A stretch of 18,890 nucleotides of DNA from Lachnospiraceae bacterium (GTDB lineage: Bacteria > Bacillota > Clostridia > Lachnospirales > Lachnospiraceae), in contig VSNQ01000098.1 in NCBI GenBank assembly GCA_009774395.1, positions 1-18,890 on the forward strand, read 5' to 3'. Shown here piece after piece: positions 7,946-16,213 of the stretch (position 1 is the first letter of the stretch; each line of letters begins with the position of its first letter). Made by a program: the position numbers and the translations under genes. Under the pieces are notes generated by a model. That model was not told the origin of the DNA. It did no database searches and saw only the letters and a program-made list of their open reading frames with translations.

Positions 7946-8617
7946 TTAACTGCTGTAAGATTCCAAAAAATGATACACCTTTAACTCTGAATCCATATAT
8001 TTTCCTTCAATAATTTCCTGCTGTACATTTTCCGGTAAATCCTGTAACAACAATTCTGTCCGGAAATACAAAGTTTCCCGATCTGCCTTGTAAATACGGA
8101 TTTCACCGTCCAATTCCATAATATAATACCCCTCTGTTTCTGCCGTCGTATCATAAATTCTTAATATTTTGATTTTTTCAGGCGAAAACAACTCCAAATG
8201 CTGCGATTGAAAGCCCTTGTCCTGTGCTTTATCCACAAGCAGACGACTGTCCTCCAGCAAAGCAGCTTCTAATTCTTTACGGTTTAAACCAATATACTGT
8301 TCGGGCAGTTTTTCCTCCTGCATTGATACAGTGCCATCTTTTTTATCAATATTTTCGTATATGCACATGGTATCCTTTGTAGTTATAGTATTAATACTTT
8401 GTGCCTGCGATGCACTTGCACCATTTGTATTAGAAGGGGATTGTGCAAGTGGTTGCGGCTGTTTTGTCATTTCAACTTGATTGGGCTGCTCCGCCACGTT
8501 TTTTTGCTGTTGGTTAGGGACTCCAACAGAATGCCGTTTCCACATCAATGTTCCAATTAACACAATTATCACTGCACATACAACAAATAAGCTAATCATA
8601 TATCCTTTTTTCATCAT
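7946..8617 (-). CDS. BofC C-terminal-domain-like membrane-anchored protein
   Basis: A 223-aa protein with one N-terminal membrane segment (about residues 7-26), a Q/N/P/S-rich linker (about 32-80) and a C-terminal domain (about 106-223) with GLNRKELEAAL, FSPEKIKIL, a GYYIMELDGEIRIYK strand pair, and DLPENVQQEIIEGKY. This matches the BofC C-terminal domain pattern found in clostridia. In Bacillus, BofC controls forespore-to-mother-cell signalling by inhibiting SpoIVB; whether this protein does so is unknown. Two adjacent ATGs exist (8617 and 8614). GGAGG at 8625-8621 is spaced 6 nt from the second but only 3 nt from the first, so 8614 may be the true start. It lies 134 nt after the flippase gene, amid sporulation-linked genes. 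Confidence 0.82.
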   Translation of the reverse strand: MMKKGYMISLFVVCAVIIVLIGTLMWKRHSVGVPNQQQKNVAEQPNQVEMTKQPQPLAQSPSNTNGASASQAQSINTITTKDTMCIYENIDKKDGTVSMQEEKLPEQYIGLNRKELEAALLEDSRLLVDKAQDKGFQSQHLELFSPEKIKILRIYDTTAETEGYYIMELDGEIRIYKADRETLYFRTELLLQDLPENVQQEIIEGKYMDSELKVYHFLESYSS

Positions 8618-8751
8618 CAGCCTCCATTATCTGTTCTGTAAAATCATTTTGGCGTTTTGATATAGTATCAGCTTATTTTTATTTTTTATTCATAAATGGA
8701 CTGGATTCTATTAGATATAGTAAACGTAAATAATATTTGCATCGACTATCA

Positions 8752-10383
8752 TTACATTAACCGCAGCCGTTTTGCAACTGTTAGTACTGTTCTTCCACCA
8801 GGCATACTTTTTAGGTCGTGTTCGGAAATACCTTTTAGCAGAATCAGCACAACAAAGTAAACGATTACACCAATGCCAATCCCTAAAAATACAGTAAGTA
8901 CATTCCCAATCACCTTTGCAAGTAGCAGATTCAGCACACCAATTACAACCCCCATAATTACAGACGCAATTACTGGAATTACAAAGGTACGGATATACTC
9001 CTGTCGATAGTTTAAATACTTTTTAATTGCAAGTGCGTTTAAAATGCATACGATTACGGCAAATAAAATATTTGCATATACCACAGCATGAATACCCCAT
9101 CCAAATTGTAGAGTCGCATAGAGAAACGCAATGTGAATTACCAGCGCAATCACAGCGTTTCGCACAGGTATCTGCATTTTGTTAATTCCCTGAAGTACGC
9201 CATTAGTTAGCGTAGACATTGTATAAAACACTACGGATATTGAGCCAATATGCAGCAAATTTACTGCCATGTCAATTTCACCGCGAAACAGCATGGTAAT
9301 AATTGGACGTGCCAATACCGCAAGCCCAACGGCACTGGGGATTGCTACCAGCATGGTAAAACGCATTGCCTGATTTATCCGCTCCTTTGCACGTCCAAAC
9401 TCTTCGCGCACCATTAAAGCCGCAAGAACAGGAACAATGGAGGAACACATTGCATTTGCCAGCGCAATCGGCACATTAACGAGCACTTTGTACTTTCCGG
9501 AATAAACACCCCAATTATAAGTTCTGACACTGTCAAATCCTTTTTGTATCATAACGCTGTTATAGATTCGTATATCAATAACATTGCTGAGGTTATAGAC
9601 AGTAGTGCTTAACAACACCGGCAGAACCGTCATAATTATCAGCTTAAATACTTGTCCATACGTATCGGTTTTGCCGCTGACATCACGACTAATCTGACGC
9701 TTAAATTTTTTACGATAAATGGAATAGACAAACATTAAAAACAATAATCCAATTAAAGAACCAACAACTGGCCCCACGGAAGCGCCTGCTGCACCAAACG
9801 AAGGCGCAAAATCTTCATTGTGACGGAGTACACCAACGCCTTCACCATATTGAAACAATAAAGATGCACCGACAAGACTACCAATTAATACAAAAATCTG
9901 TTCTAAAACTTGCGATACGGCTGTTGGCATCATTGTACCAAGACCTTGAAAATATCCTCTAAGTACACCCATTACAGAAACCAGCAGCAGCGCAGGCCCT
10001 AACACTTTTAACGCCAAAGCACTCATAGGCTCCAACATTAAATCTTTTGCCAAAAAATCTCCAAAAACCTCACATACAAAAAAGGTAATTCCACCCGCTA
10101 CAATAGCAAACACCATTGCGCACCGAAAAGCTCGTTCGGCACTTTTATACTGCTTCCGACTTACTTTCGACGATACGACTTTCGATACTGCAAGCGGCAG
10201 GCTGTAGCACGATATTATAAGCATTAACGCATATACTTCATACGCAGCAGAATAAAAACCATTTCCTTTATCCCCGATAATATGCTCCATAGGAAACCGT
10301 CTAATAATACCGATTATCCTTGACAGCACGCCTGCTATGGCAAGTATACTCCCTTGTACAATAAAATTGGACCTTTTCTTCAT
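8752..10383 (-). CDS. SpoVB/MurJ-like (YtgP-type) polysaccharide/lipid flippase
   Basis: A 543-aa integral membrane protein with about 14 hydrophobic segments and the MOP-superfamily (MviN/SpoVB) N-terminus: GSILAIAGVLSRIIGIIRRFPM, then a GFYSAAYEVYALMLIIS stretch. Relatives flip lipid II or other undecaprenyl-linked precursors across the cytoplasmic membrane (YtgP/MurJ), and SpoVB is needed for spore cortex synthesis. Sequence alone does not separate a vegetative MurJ from a sporulation SpoVB here; the sporulation neighbours (yqfC, yqfD, a BofC-like gene) make SpoVB plausible. GGAGG at 10394-10390 is 6 nt before the ATG. It starts 22 nt after the ybeY stop, so cotranscription with the yqfC-ybeY cluster is likely. 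Confidence 0.9.
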   Translation of the reverse strand: MKKRSNFIVQGSILAIAGVLSRIIGIIRRFPMEHIIGDKGNGFYSAAYEVYALMLIISCYSLPLAVSKVVSSKVSRKQYKSAERAFRCAMVFAIVAGGITFFVCEVFGDFLAKDLMLEPMSALALKVLGPALLLVSVMGVLRGYFQGLGTMMPTAVSQVLEQIFVLIGSLVGASLLFQYGEGVGVLRHNEDFAPSFGAAGASVGPVVGSLIGLLFLMFVYSIYRKKFKRQISRDVSGKTDTYGQVFKLIIMTVLPVLLSTTVYNLSNVIDIRIYNSVMIQKGFDSVRTYNWGVYSGKYKVLVNVPIALANAMCSSIVPVLAALMVREEFGRAKERINQAMRFTMLVAIPSAVGLAVLARPIITMLFRGEIDMAVNLLHIGSISVVFYTMSTLTNGVLQGINKMQIPVRNAVIALVIHIAFLYATLQFGWGIHAVVYANILFAVIVCILNALAIKKYLNYRQEYIRTFVIPVIASVIMGVVIGVLNLLLAKVIGNVLTVFLGIGIGVIVYFVVLILLKGISEHDLKSMPGGRTVLTVAKRLRLM

Positions 10384-10405
10384 TTATGACCTCCATGTGT
10401 GTGTG

Positions 10406-10909
10406 TTAATTATTTCTCGTAATCCCAAGCCTGTTAAGAAGCTCCTCCTGTTTCTGTTCCATCACCAAAGCTTCTTTTTGCTCCATGTGGTCATACCCCA
10501 GCAAATGCAGCATACTGTGGGCTATCAGGAATGCATATTCCCGAAGCTGTGAGTGTCCGTACTCTTTCGCCTGCTCGTAGACCTTTTCTATAGAAATAAC
10601 AATATCCCCTAGCAGCAATTCCCCGCTCTCTGGATCAAAATAATCCTCCACTCGTTCCTCCACTCCCGAAAAATCTGCGGGACGCTCATAATCCACATTG
10701 GGAAATGACAGCACGTCCGTTGGATTGTCAATTTCACGGTAATTTCGATTTATCGTTTGAATGCCGTTGTTATCCGTAAGAAGCACATTTACTACTGCCT
10801 CATACGGACATTTTTCATACGCAAGCGCTTCTTCCATTACTAAGACGGCTATTTCTTCCACATCAAAAGGCAGCTCTAATTCTGTTTCACTCTCCACGCA
10901 AAAAGTCAT
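10406..10909 (-). CDS. ybeY: endoribonuclease YbeY (rRNA maturation factor)
   Basis: A 167-aa metal-dependent RNase involved in 16S rRNA 3'-end maturation and ribosome quality control. The zinc-binding signature HSMLHLLGYDH gives the ligand histidines 131, 135 and 141; NPTDVLSFP (62-70) and GDIVIS (101-106) are other family-wide motifs. Length is usual. The ATG lies inside the end of the upstream gene (23-nt overlap). An internal GTG in the same overlap is a possible start, but the N-terminal MTFCVE is typical of the family, so the ATG is preferred. The order phoH, 7TM gene, ybeY is the same as around Bacillus yqfG. Confidence 0.96.
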   Translation of the reverse strand: MTFCVESETELELPFDVEEIAVLVMEEALAYEKCPYEAVVNVLLTDNNGIQTINRNYREIDNPTDVLSFPNVDYERPADFSGVEERVEDYFDPESGELLLGDIVISIEKVYEQAKEYGHSQLREYAFLIAHSMLHLLGYDHMEQKEALVMEQKQEELLNRLGITRNN

Positions 10910-12107
10910 AATATAATTTTTCCCCCGTATATAATTTTTCCATTCCGCCTATATCAGCAAGAGAAATATCACTGTCATTAAGTATGCCAAGGTCAATTTT
11001 CCTACGAATTACAGCTACAGCGACCTTTCCATAATCTACGTTTTCCATCGGCTCATCCGTCGTATGGTTTTTGTCAAGCAAATATGTAATTGTTGACACA
11101 ACGCAGTCGGCAAGGTAAACTGCCACCGTTTCCTTCATCTTTATAGGCTGTGCCTTATAGTTAAATTCCTGCAAAAGCTGTATTGCCTTCGGAGGAAATT
11201 TATTTTCCTTACAGATTTCCTCCAAAGTTTTGTCCTGCTTTTTACACTCAGATACAATAATTTTGTGATAATATCCGCCGTTTTTTGCCACATTTACATT
11301 CATATGCAGAAGACGGGCTGTTTTCTCTGCAAAATATGCCGTATGAATTGCATTGTAATAAAGCTGCTTATCCTCTGTCTTGTACTTGGCAAGCATTTCA
11401 TACTCCTGATCGTTAATCAACAGATATTTTCCTTTCTCCCTATCAATCGCAACCGCGCAGTAAAATCTCAGCACTGCCAGTATTAGGATAAACGTTATAA
11501 ATATATTAATCACTGGCATAATAAAAATATCTGCATTCATAACACCATAACTTTGATAAACAGTCTTTGCTGCCATACAGGTACTATAAAGCACCATTGC
11601 AATAAACAGCGGCGGGCCTGTCCTATAATCTTCGTCCAGTTTTTCAAACAGCACAGCAAAAATGCTTCCTGTCAAAAAATACAATAAAAATGCCAAAATA
11701 TCTGTTCCTGAAAAATACACACAGATACTAATTAATCCAGCATATGCGATAATTCCTGTCACAGTATTGGAAAACAGTGTAAGCGCCAGGGCAAACGCTG
11801 GTACTGCCCAGCCAGAATCGGGCAGGCTTGGCAGCAGGCAGCAGGCAGCTAGGCCAAGCAAGAACGCCAGTACGAACCGAATATAATGCGCCCCATTATC
11901 ATAGTGAAGTGTATGATAAATATCCGACTGTACCAGTGAAAAAACGATGGCTCCGAAACTGGCAGCAGCAATCATCAACAGTACAAAAATATCCCGAAAG
12001 GATTTTCCATAATAATATGCCGATACGCCAACCGCAGACAGCGACAATAAAATCGTCAATACAATCAACGCCAGCTTCCACTGTTTGGATTCTTCTTTAT
12101 TTCTCAT
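10887..12107 (-). CDS. 7TM membrane protein in yqfF/pgpH position with degenerate HD domain
   Basis: A 406-aa protein with multiple hydrophobic segments across residues 11-220 and a cytoplasmic C-terminal domain (about 230-406). Its place between phoH and ybeY is where Bacillus and Listeria carry YqfF/PgpH, a ~700-aa 7TM-HD c-di-AMP phosphodiesterase. The C-terminal domain still resembles that HD fold: NAIHTAYFAEKTARLL (H255) aligns with the first metal histidine, and YYHK (280-282... H281, K282) sits where the HD pair should be, so the metal aspartate is lysine. The later HH-containing segment appears as LLQEFNY, also without histidines. The large N-terminal extracytoplasmic domain of PgpH is missing. 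It is probably an inactive paralogue, perhaps a c-di-AMP-sensing or structural protein. Start ATG overlaps the phoH stop (ATGA). Confidence 0.82.
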   Translation of the reverse strand: MRNKEESKQWKLALIVLTILLSLSAVGVSAYYYGKSFRDIFVLLMIAAASFGAIVFSLVQSDIYHTLHYDNGAHYIRFVLAFLLGLAACCLLPSLPDSGWAVPAFALALTLFSNTVTGIIAYAGLISICVYFSGTDILAFLLYFLTGSIFAVLFEKLDEDYRTGPPLFIAMVLYSTCMAAKTVYQSYGVMNADIFIMPVINIFITFILILAVLRFYCAVAIDREKGKYLLINDQEYEMLAKYKTEDKQLYYNAIHTAYFAEKTARLLHMNVNVAKNGGYYHKIIVSECKKQDKTLEEICKENKFPPKAIQLLQEFNYKAQPIKMKETVAVYLADCVVSTITYLLDKNHTTDEPMENVDYGKVAVAVIRRKIDLGILNDSDISLADIGGMEKLYTGEKLYYDFLRGE

Positions 12108-13246
12108 CTGTATGGGTTAGCTCCTTTCTTTGTGCCCTGACGGAATAACTGTCTTCCAGTTGTTTTTCCTGCTCTTTCTGCTGTTTTTTTTGCAGATTTT
12201 AAATGGGCATCATTTATCTTTTTCTCGTAATCCTCATAAGCTTTCACAATTTTTTGTACCAGCGGATGCCTTACTACGTCACTGCTTGTCAATTGGATAA
12301 AGGCAATATCGCTGATTTTAGAAAGAACTTTCTGCGCAACATCAAGCCCTGACTGTACGCCTGCTGCCAAGTCTTTCTGTGAGGAATCGCCTGTTACCAC
12401 CACCTTCGAGCCAAAACCAATACGCGTAAGAAACATTTTCATCTGTGCCGGTGTGGTATTCTGTGCTTCATCCAATATAATATAGGCGTTATCCAGCGTC
12501 CGTCCACGCATATAGGCAAGCGGCGCCACTTCTATTAGCCCTTTTTCCATATTCTTTTGAAAACTCTCTACTCCCATAATCTGATAAAGCGCATCATAGA
12601 GCGGTCTTAAATATGGGTCAACTTTACTTTGCAAATCACCCGGCAGAAATCCCAGCTTTTCGCCTGCCTCTATTGCAGGTCTTGTTAGAATAATCCTCTC
12701 TACCTCATGATTTTTAAAAGCCGTAATTGCAAGCGCCATAGCCAAATACGTTTTACCCGTTCCAGCAGGTCCTAGACCAAACACAATCATATTTTTGCGC
12801 ATAGCATCCACATACGTTTTCTGACCTAATGTTTTGGGTTTTATCGGCTTCCCGGCGACCGTATGGCAGATGCAGTCCGCATCAATCTCCAAAAGTGCAT
12901 TATTATTATTCACTTTAGACATCTCCAATCCATAAGCTACATTTTGTTCCTGTATTGTATTTCCTCTTTTAGAAAGTTCTACCAATTCATCAATTAATTT
13001 CCGCGCTCGATTTACCGCCTCCTGACTGCCTGAAATATGCACTTCTCCGTTTCTGTCCGTAATTGCCACCTGCAAATCTTTTTCTATTTGCTTAATATAG
13101 GCATCATTACCGCCGAAAATATTCTGCATATGCTCTGCTTCTATCTGCAATGAATCTTGATACATAATATTATGATACATTGCTCCCTGTTGTCTTGTAT
13201 CTTGGTGTATTGATTCTTGATGCATTTGTTCTTGATAATCTTCCAA
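12104..13246 (-). CDS. phoH: PhoH-family ATPase with KH-like domain
   Basis: A 380-aa cytoplasmic P-loop ATPase. Residues ~43-92 form the usual KH/R3H-like RNA-binding front end (NIFGGNDAYIKQIEKDL, then AITDRNGEVHISG). The ATPase follows with Walker A GPAGTGKT (159-166), LTRPAIEAGEKLGFLPGD (188-205), Walker B AYIILDEAQNTT and VVVTGDSSQKDL. The start is a TTG at 13246: it has AGGAGT 7 nt upstream, whereas the in-frame ATG eight codons later has no ribosome site. This leaves an unusual ~40-residue N-terminal tail rich in His, Gln and Met with a repeated HQES/HQDT/YQDS theme. The neighbours yqfD, the yqfF-position gene and ybeY match the conserved Firmicute cluster. A role in RNA handling with YbeY is commonly proposed. 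Confidence 0.94.
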   Translation of the reverse strand: MEDYQEQMHQESIHQDTRQQGAMYHNIMYQDSLQIEAEHMQNIFGGNDAYIKQIEKDLQVAITDRNGEVHISGSQEAVNRARKLIDELVELSKRGNTIQEQNVAYGLEMSKVNNNNALLEIDADCICHTVAGKPIKPKTLGQKTYVDAMRKNMIVFGLGPAGTGKTYLAMALAITAFKNHEVERIILTRPAIEAGEKLGFLPGDLQSKVDPYLRPLYDALYQIMGVESFQKNMEKGLIEVAPLAYMRGRTLDNAYIILDEAQNTTPAQMKMFLTRIGFGSKVVVTGDSSQKDLAAGVQSGLDVAQKVLSKISDIAFIQLTSSDVVRHPLVQKIVKAYEDYEKKINDAHLKSAKKTAERAGKTTGRQLFRQGTKKGANPYR

Positions 13247-13265
13247 TGTCCTTACTCCTTTTTAT

Positions 13266-14516
13266 CTATTGGATTCCTGATGTTTCTAGCTGCATTTGAA
13301 TAGGTCTGCGTTCTCCGGTCGGCTGTATCACAAGAATTTCTCCTATCATTTCCATACCGCTTTTGTTATTACTTCTATTTTGTACCATTTTAACATTTTT
13401 TTCAACAATTTGTACCCCTTTTTCGCGCAAACCTGAAATAAATTTCTCAAAATTGTCTGTTAATATCTGTTCCATTTCGTCTGATGTATATGTAAGATAG
13501 CGTAAATAGTATTCTTTTCTGTCAATTTTACCATAATAGATCGGTAAATAAATATTGTCAAGCAAAACAAGCTGCTGTTTTTGTGTTGTCGTTTCATAGA
13601 CTATTTGCTTGTTTTGAAACAGATTATGTAGAAACAGCCCGTCAAAATGACGTCCGAACGCTTCCACAAAGCCTGTATGTATCTCCTTGCCTGTATAATA
13701 TATCATAGGGTAGCTTTCGCCGACAAAATCTTGATAGTCAATCACTGTCTGTATCCAAATATCTGCATCAGCGTCGTATATCTGATAATCAATCACTTCC
13801 TGTGCTTCATTATATACCGGAACGCCTCCTGCTACAAGTATTTGTCCCTCCTCCACAGTTTCGCCTGCTTTTACTTTGGGCACGCCATTTCTTGTCAATA
13901 TAGAAGTGATTGTACCTGAAGCATCTGCCACAATATCCATACCTTTTGTTTTTATTTCTACGGGCTCCGATTTCTCGTTTTCTTTTATTTCAATATATAA
14001 CTTCGTCCCTTCAAAATAAATGGAAGTCCATGTAACTGTTGGAAATGTTTCTCGCAGTTTCTTTTCCTTTGCCTCGCAATCCAGACTATCCTTTCTCATT
14101 CCATAATGAATTTCTTGCTCCTCCAAAAAATCAGTTAGTTCGTCATCACTAATTTGCAAATTTCCAATATATTCAATTGCCCATACATAATCTGTTACAA
14201 CATTCAGCATAATAAGGCAAGATGCCACCCCTATAAAAAAAATAATCCTTTTTTTCAGAAAAGGAATGTAAAAGGGAATCCCGCGCTTTTTCATTACTTT
14301 CACCTTTGTGCCTGTCTTTCTGAGCAGAGGAGGAAGCCTAAAAAAATCAGAGGCATACAGTTCACAATAGCAAATATCCTCGCTACGCCGAATATCCCAC
14401 AAATAGATATTATGCAATCTGCACATATTTAAAAAACGTTCCAAATAATCGCCGCCAAGTCTAATTACCAAACAGCCTTTTATAAAACGTATCCATTTAT
14501 TCTGCAAGAGCCCCAC
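13266..14516 (-). CDS. yqfD: sporulation protein YqfD
   Basis: A 416-aa protein of the YqfD family, sigma-E-controlled in Bacillus subtilis, with unclear molecular function. An N-terminal cytoplasmic region (1-89) with GDYLERFLNMCRLHNIYLWD is followed by one membrane segment (about 90-112) and a long extracytoplasmic part beginning AIEYIGN, containing the family's EIKENEK and DIVADASGTITSILTRNG motifs and VKAGETVEEGQILVAGG. The start is GTG at 14516: GAGG within the end of yqfC lies 6 nt upstream, and the yqfC stop is one base before it, so the two are translationally linked. Length is normal for the family. Confidence 0.94.
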   Translation of the reverse strand: MGLLQNKWIRFIKGCLVIRLGGDYLERFLNMCRLHNIYLWDIRRSEDICYCELYASDFFRLPPLLRKTGTKVKVMKKRGIPFYIPFLKKRIIFFIGVASCLIMLNVVTDYVWAIEYIGNLQISDDELTDFLEEQEIHYGMRKDSLDCEAKEKKLRETFPTVTWTSIYFEGTKLYIEIKENEKSEPVEIKTKGMDIVADASGTITSILTRNGVPKVKAGETVEEGQILVAGGVPVYNEAQEVIDYQIYDADADIWIQTVIDYQDFVGESYPMIYYTGKEIHTGFVEAFGRHFDGLFLHNLFQNKQIVYETTTQKQQLVLLDNIYLPIYYGKIDRKEYYLRYLTYTSDEMEQILTDNFEKFISGLREKGVQIVEKNVKMVQNRSNNKSGMEMIGEILVIQPTGERRPIQMQLETSGIQ

Positions 14517-14517
14517 C

Positions 14518-14820
14518 TCATGCCTCTCTTATTACCTTTACTTCTTTAATATGTCCTGATATTTTCATATCCTCATTGGAATAGTACGCAATAACAAGAC
14601 ATTCGCCGCAGACACAGAACTTTGTGTGATTTCCTTTGATTAAGATTTCATTACAGGTATAGGAAATAATCCCTTTGAAATTCTCCACAAAAATATCAGA
14701 CTCTCCCACCATATGCAGCAGCGTAGCGTTTACTACCATATCTTTGGGCATGGAAAACGTATCTGCAAAGCGTTCTCCGGCACTTATTAAATCTTGTTTC
14801 AGCAAATCCCGTTTCGTCAT
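14518..14820 (-). CDS. yqfC: sporulation protein YqfC (YabP/YqfC family)
   Basis: A 100-aa protein of the YabP/YqfC family, with the typical YqfC pattern: KDMVVNATLLHMVGESDIFV, then ENFKGIISYTCNEILIKG, and a C-terminal GECLVIAYYSNEDMKISGHI beta-rich tail. YqfC is a mother-cell (sigma-E) sporulation protein in Bacillus; mutants have been reported to have sporulation defects. It is the first gene of the yqfC-yqfD-phoH cluster. Its ribosome site is poor (only GGTG near the ATG). It lies just past the pdp terminator, and a sigma-E-like promoter is placed in and around that terminator. Confidence 0.94.
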   Translation of the reverse strand: MTKRDLLKQDLISAGERFADTFSMPKDMVVNATLLHMVGESDIFVENFKGIISYTCNEILIKGNHTKFCVCGECLVIAYYSNEDMKISGHIKEVKVIREA

Positions 14821-14833
14821 ATCAGCACCATAA

Positions 14834-14864
14834 AAAATGAAGTATAATTTCTATACTTCATTTT
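14834..14864 (-). terminator. Rho-independent terminator of pdp
   Basis: A perfect 13-bp inverted repeat, AAAATGAAGTATA with its inverse, around a 5-nt loop (14847-14851). On the minus strand the second arm runs into a T-tract (T x6 at 14837-14832), and the hairpin begins 7 nt after the pdp stop. The stem is low in GC, but length and T-tract make termination likely. Confidence 0.75.
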
Positions 14865-14888
14865 ATGTCTTTTACGCGTTCACTATTC
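14860..14888 (-). promoter_or_regulatory. yqfC: sigma-E-like promoter of the yqfC cluster
   Basis: On the minus strand GAATAGT (14888-14882) and CATAAAAT (14867-14860) are 14 nt apart. They match the Bacillus sigma-E consensus (KMATATT, 14 nt, CATACAHT) at 6 of 7 and 7 of 8 positions. yqfC and yqfD are sigma-E-dependent in B. subtilis, which makes the position meaningful. The -35 lies in the end of pdp. The expected start, near 14853, falls inside the terminator hairpin. AT-rich DNA gives such matches by chance, so this stays a candidate. Confidence 0.5.
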
Positions 14889-16179
14889 CCTTGATAAGCG
14901 GCTTTTTTGCTACAGCGGCACTGTTAATTGTGTACGCCTTTAAAAATCGGGCTTTTGCTGCCTCCAATTTGTCATATTCATTGGCATAAATCACAGCAAG
15001 CGGCTCACCTGTTTTCACAGCATCTCCTACTTTTTTATGTAGTATCAACCCTACAGAAAGGTCAATTTTACTATCCTTTGTTTCACGCCCGCCGCCCAAA
15101 ATTAAGGAACATATTCCAATTTCATCACATACAATTTTCTGAACATACCCATCACATGGTGAAATAATTTCTTCCACAATTGAAGCCTGCGGAAGCCGTT
15201 CTGGATGATATACCAGTTCCCTATCACCGCCCTGCGCTTCAATAAAATCAGCCAATTTCGCCAGTGCACTACCATCATCAATACACTTTGCAAGCATTGC
15301 CCTTGCCTCCTCATCCGAAGATGCCTTACCCGCAGCCTGCACCATATAAGAGCCTAATGTTATACATAGTTCTACAAAATCTGTCGGTCCTCTGCCGTTT
15401 AATGTATCAATGGCTTCTTTTACCTCCAATGCATTCCCTATGGCATACCCTAACGGCTGATCCATATCCGAAACCACCGCAATTGTTTTTCTTCCTGCAT
15501 TGGTGCCGAGTTTCACCATTTCACGTGCAAGCGCGAAAGAATCTTCCTCTTTTTTCATAAATGCGCCGCTTCCAGTCTTAACATCTAATACAATCGCATC
15601 TGCACCTGCTGCAAGCTTCTTGCTCATAATAGAGGAAGCAATTAAAGACATATTGTCGACTGTTGCCGTTACATCACGAAGTGCATAAAGCTTTTTATCC
15701 GCAGGTGCTAAATCCGCAGTCTGTCCCATAATCGCAATCCCTATCCGATTTACCTGATCCCGAAACTGTCTTTCCGAAATCCCTGTTGAAAATCCCGCAA
15801 AGCTCTCCAGTTTATCAATGGTACCGCCCGTGTGCCCTAAACCACGGCCGCTCATCTTCGCTACAGGCACACCCAAAGCCGCCACCATTGGCGTTAATGC
15901 AAGGGAAGTTTTGTCGCCTACGCCGCCTGTGGAATGCTTATCCACTTTGATTCCCTTAATATCGCTTAGATCCAGCATATCACCGCTTTTTGCCATTTCC
16001 ATTGTAAGCGCCAGCGTTTCACTCTCGTTCATTCCCTGAAAATAAATTGCCATCATCATTGCTGACATTTGATAATCCGGAATTTCCCCTATTGTAAAAC
16101 CGTTAATCATATATCGGATTTCTTCTTCCGTCAAAGCGCCGCCGTTTCGTTTCTTCATAATTAAGTCATACATTCTCAT
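14872..16179 (-). CDS. pdp: pyrimidine-nucleoside phosphorylase
   Basis: Cleaves uridine, thymidine or deoxyuridine with phosphate to the base and (deoxy)ribose-1-phosphate, for nucleoside salvage in the cytoplasm. The signatures KHSTGGVGDKTSL (81-93) and SGRGLGHTGGTIDKLES (110-126) define the thymidine/pyrimidine phosphorylase family, and the length of 435 residues is usual. The phosphate- and base-binding residues in these motifs are intact. Pdp and thymidine phosphorylase (DeoA) are hard to separate; low-GC Firmicutes usually carry Pdp. The best ribosome site (AAGGAG) is about 12 nt from the ATG, longer than normal, but no better start is visible. It begins 34 nt after the upstream phosphatase-fold gene and ends at a clear hairpin terminator. 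Confidence 0.95.
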   Translation of the reverse strand: MRMYDLIMKKRNGGALTEEEIRYMINGFTIGEIPDYQMSAMMMAIYFQGMNESETLALTMEMAKSGDMLDLSDIKGIKVDKHSTGGVGDKTSLALTPMVAALGVPVAKMSGRGLGHTGGTIDKLESFAGFSTGISERQFRDQVNRIGIAIMGQTADLAPADKKLYALRDVTATVDNMSLIASSIMSKKLAAGADAIVLDVKTGSGAFMKKEEDSFALAREMVKLGTNAGRKTIAVVSDMDQPLGYAIGNALEVKEAIDTLNGRGPTDFVELCITLGSYMVQAAGKASSDEEARAMLAKCIDDGSALAKLADFIEAQGGDRELVYHPERLPQASIVEEIISPCDGYVQKIVCDEIGICSLILGGGRETKDSKIDLSVGLILHKKVGDAVKTGEPLAVIYANEYDKLEAAKARFLKAYTINSAAVAKKPLIKGIVNA

Positions 16180-16213
16180 TGTTGTTGATTGCTCCTTCCT
16201 ATTATTTTTCCAT

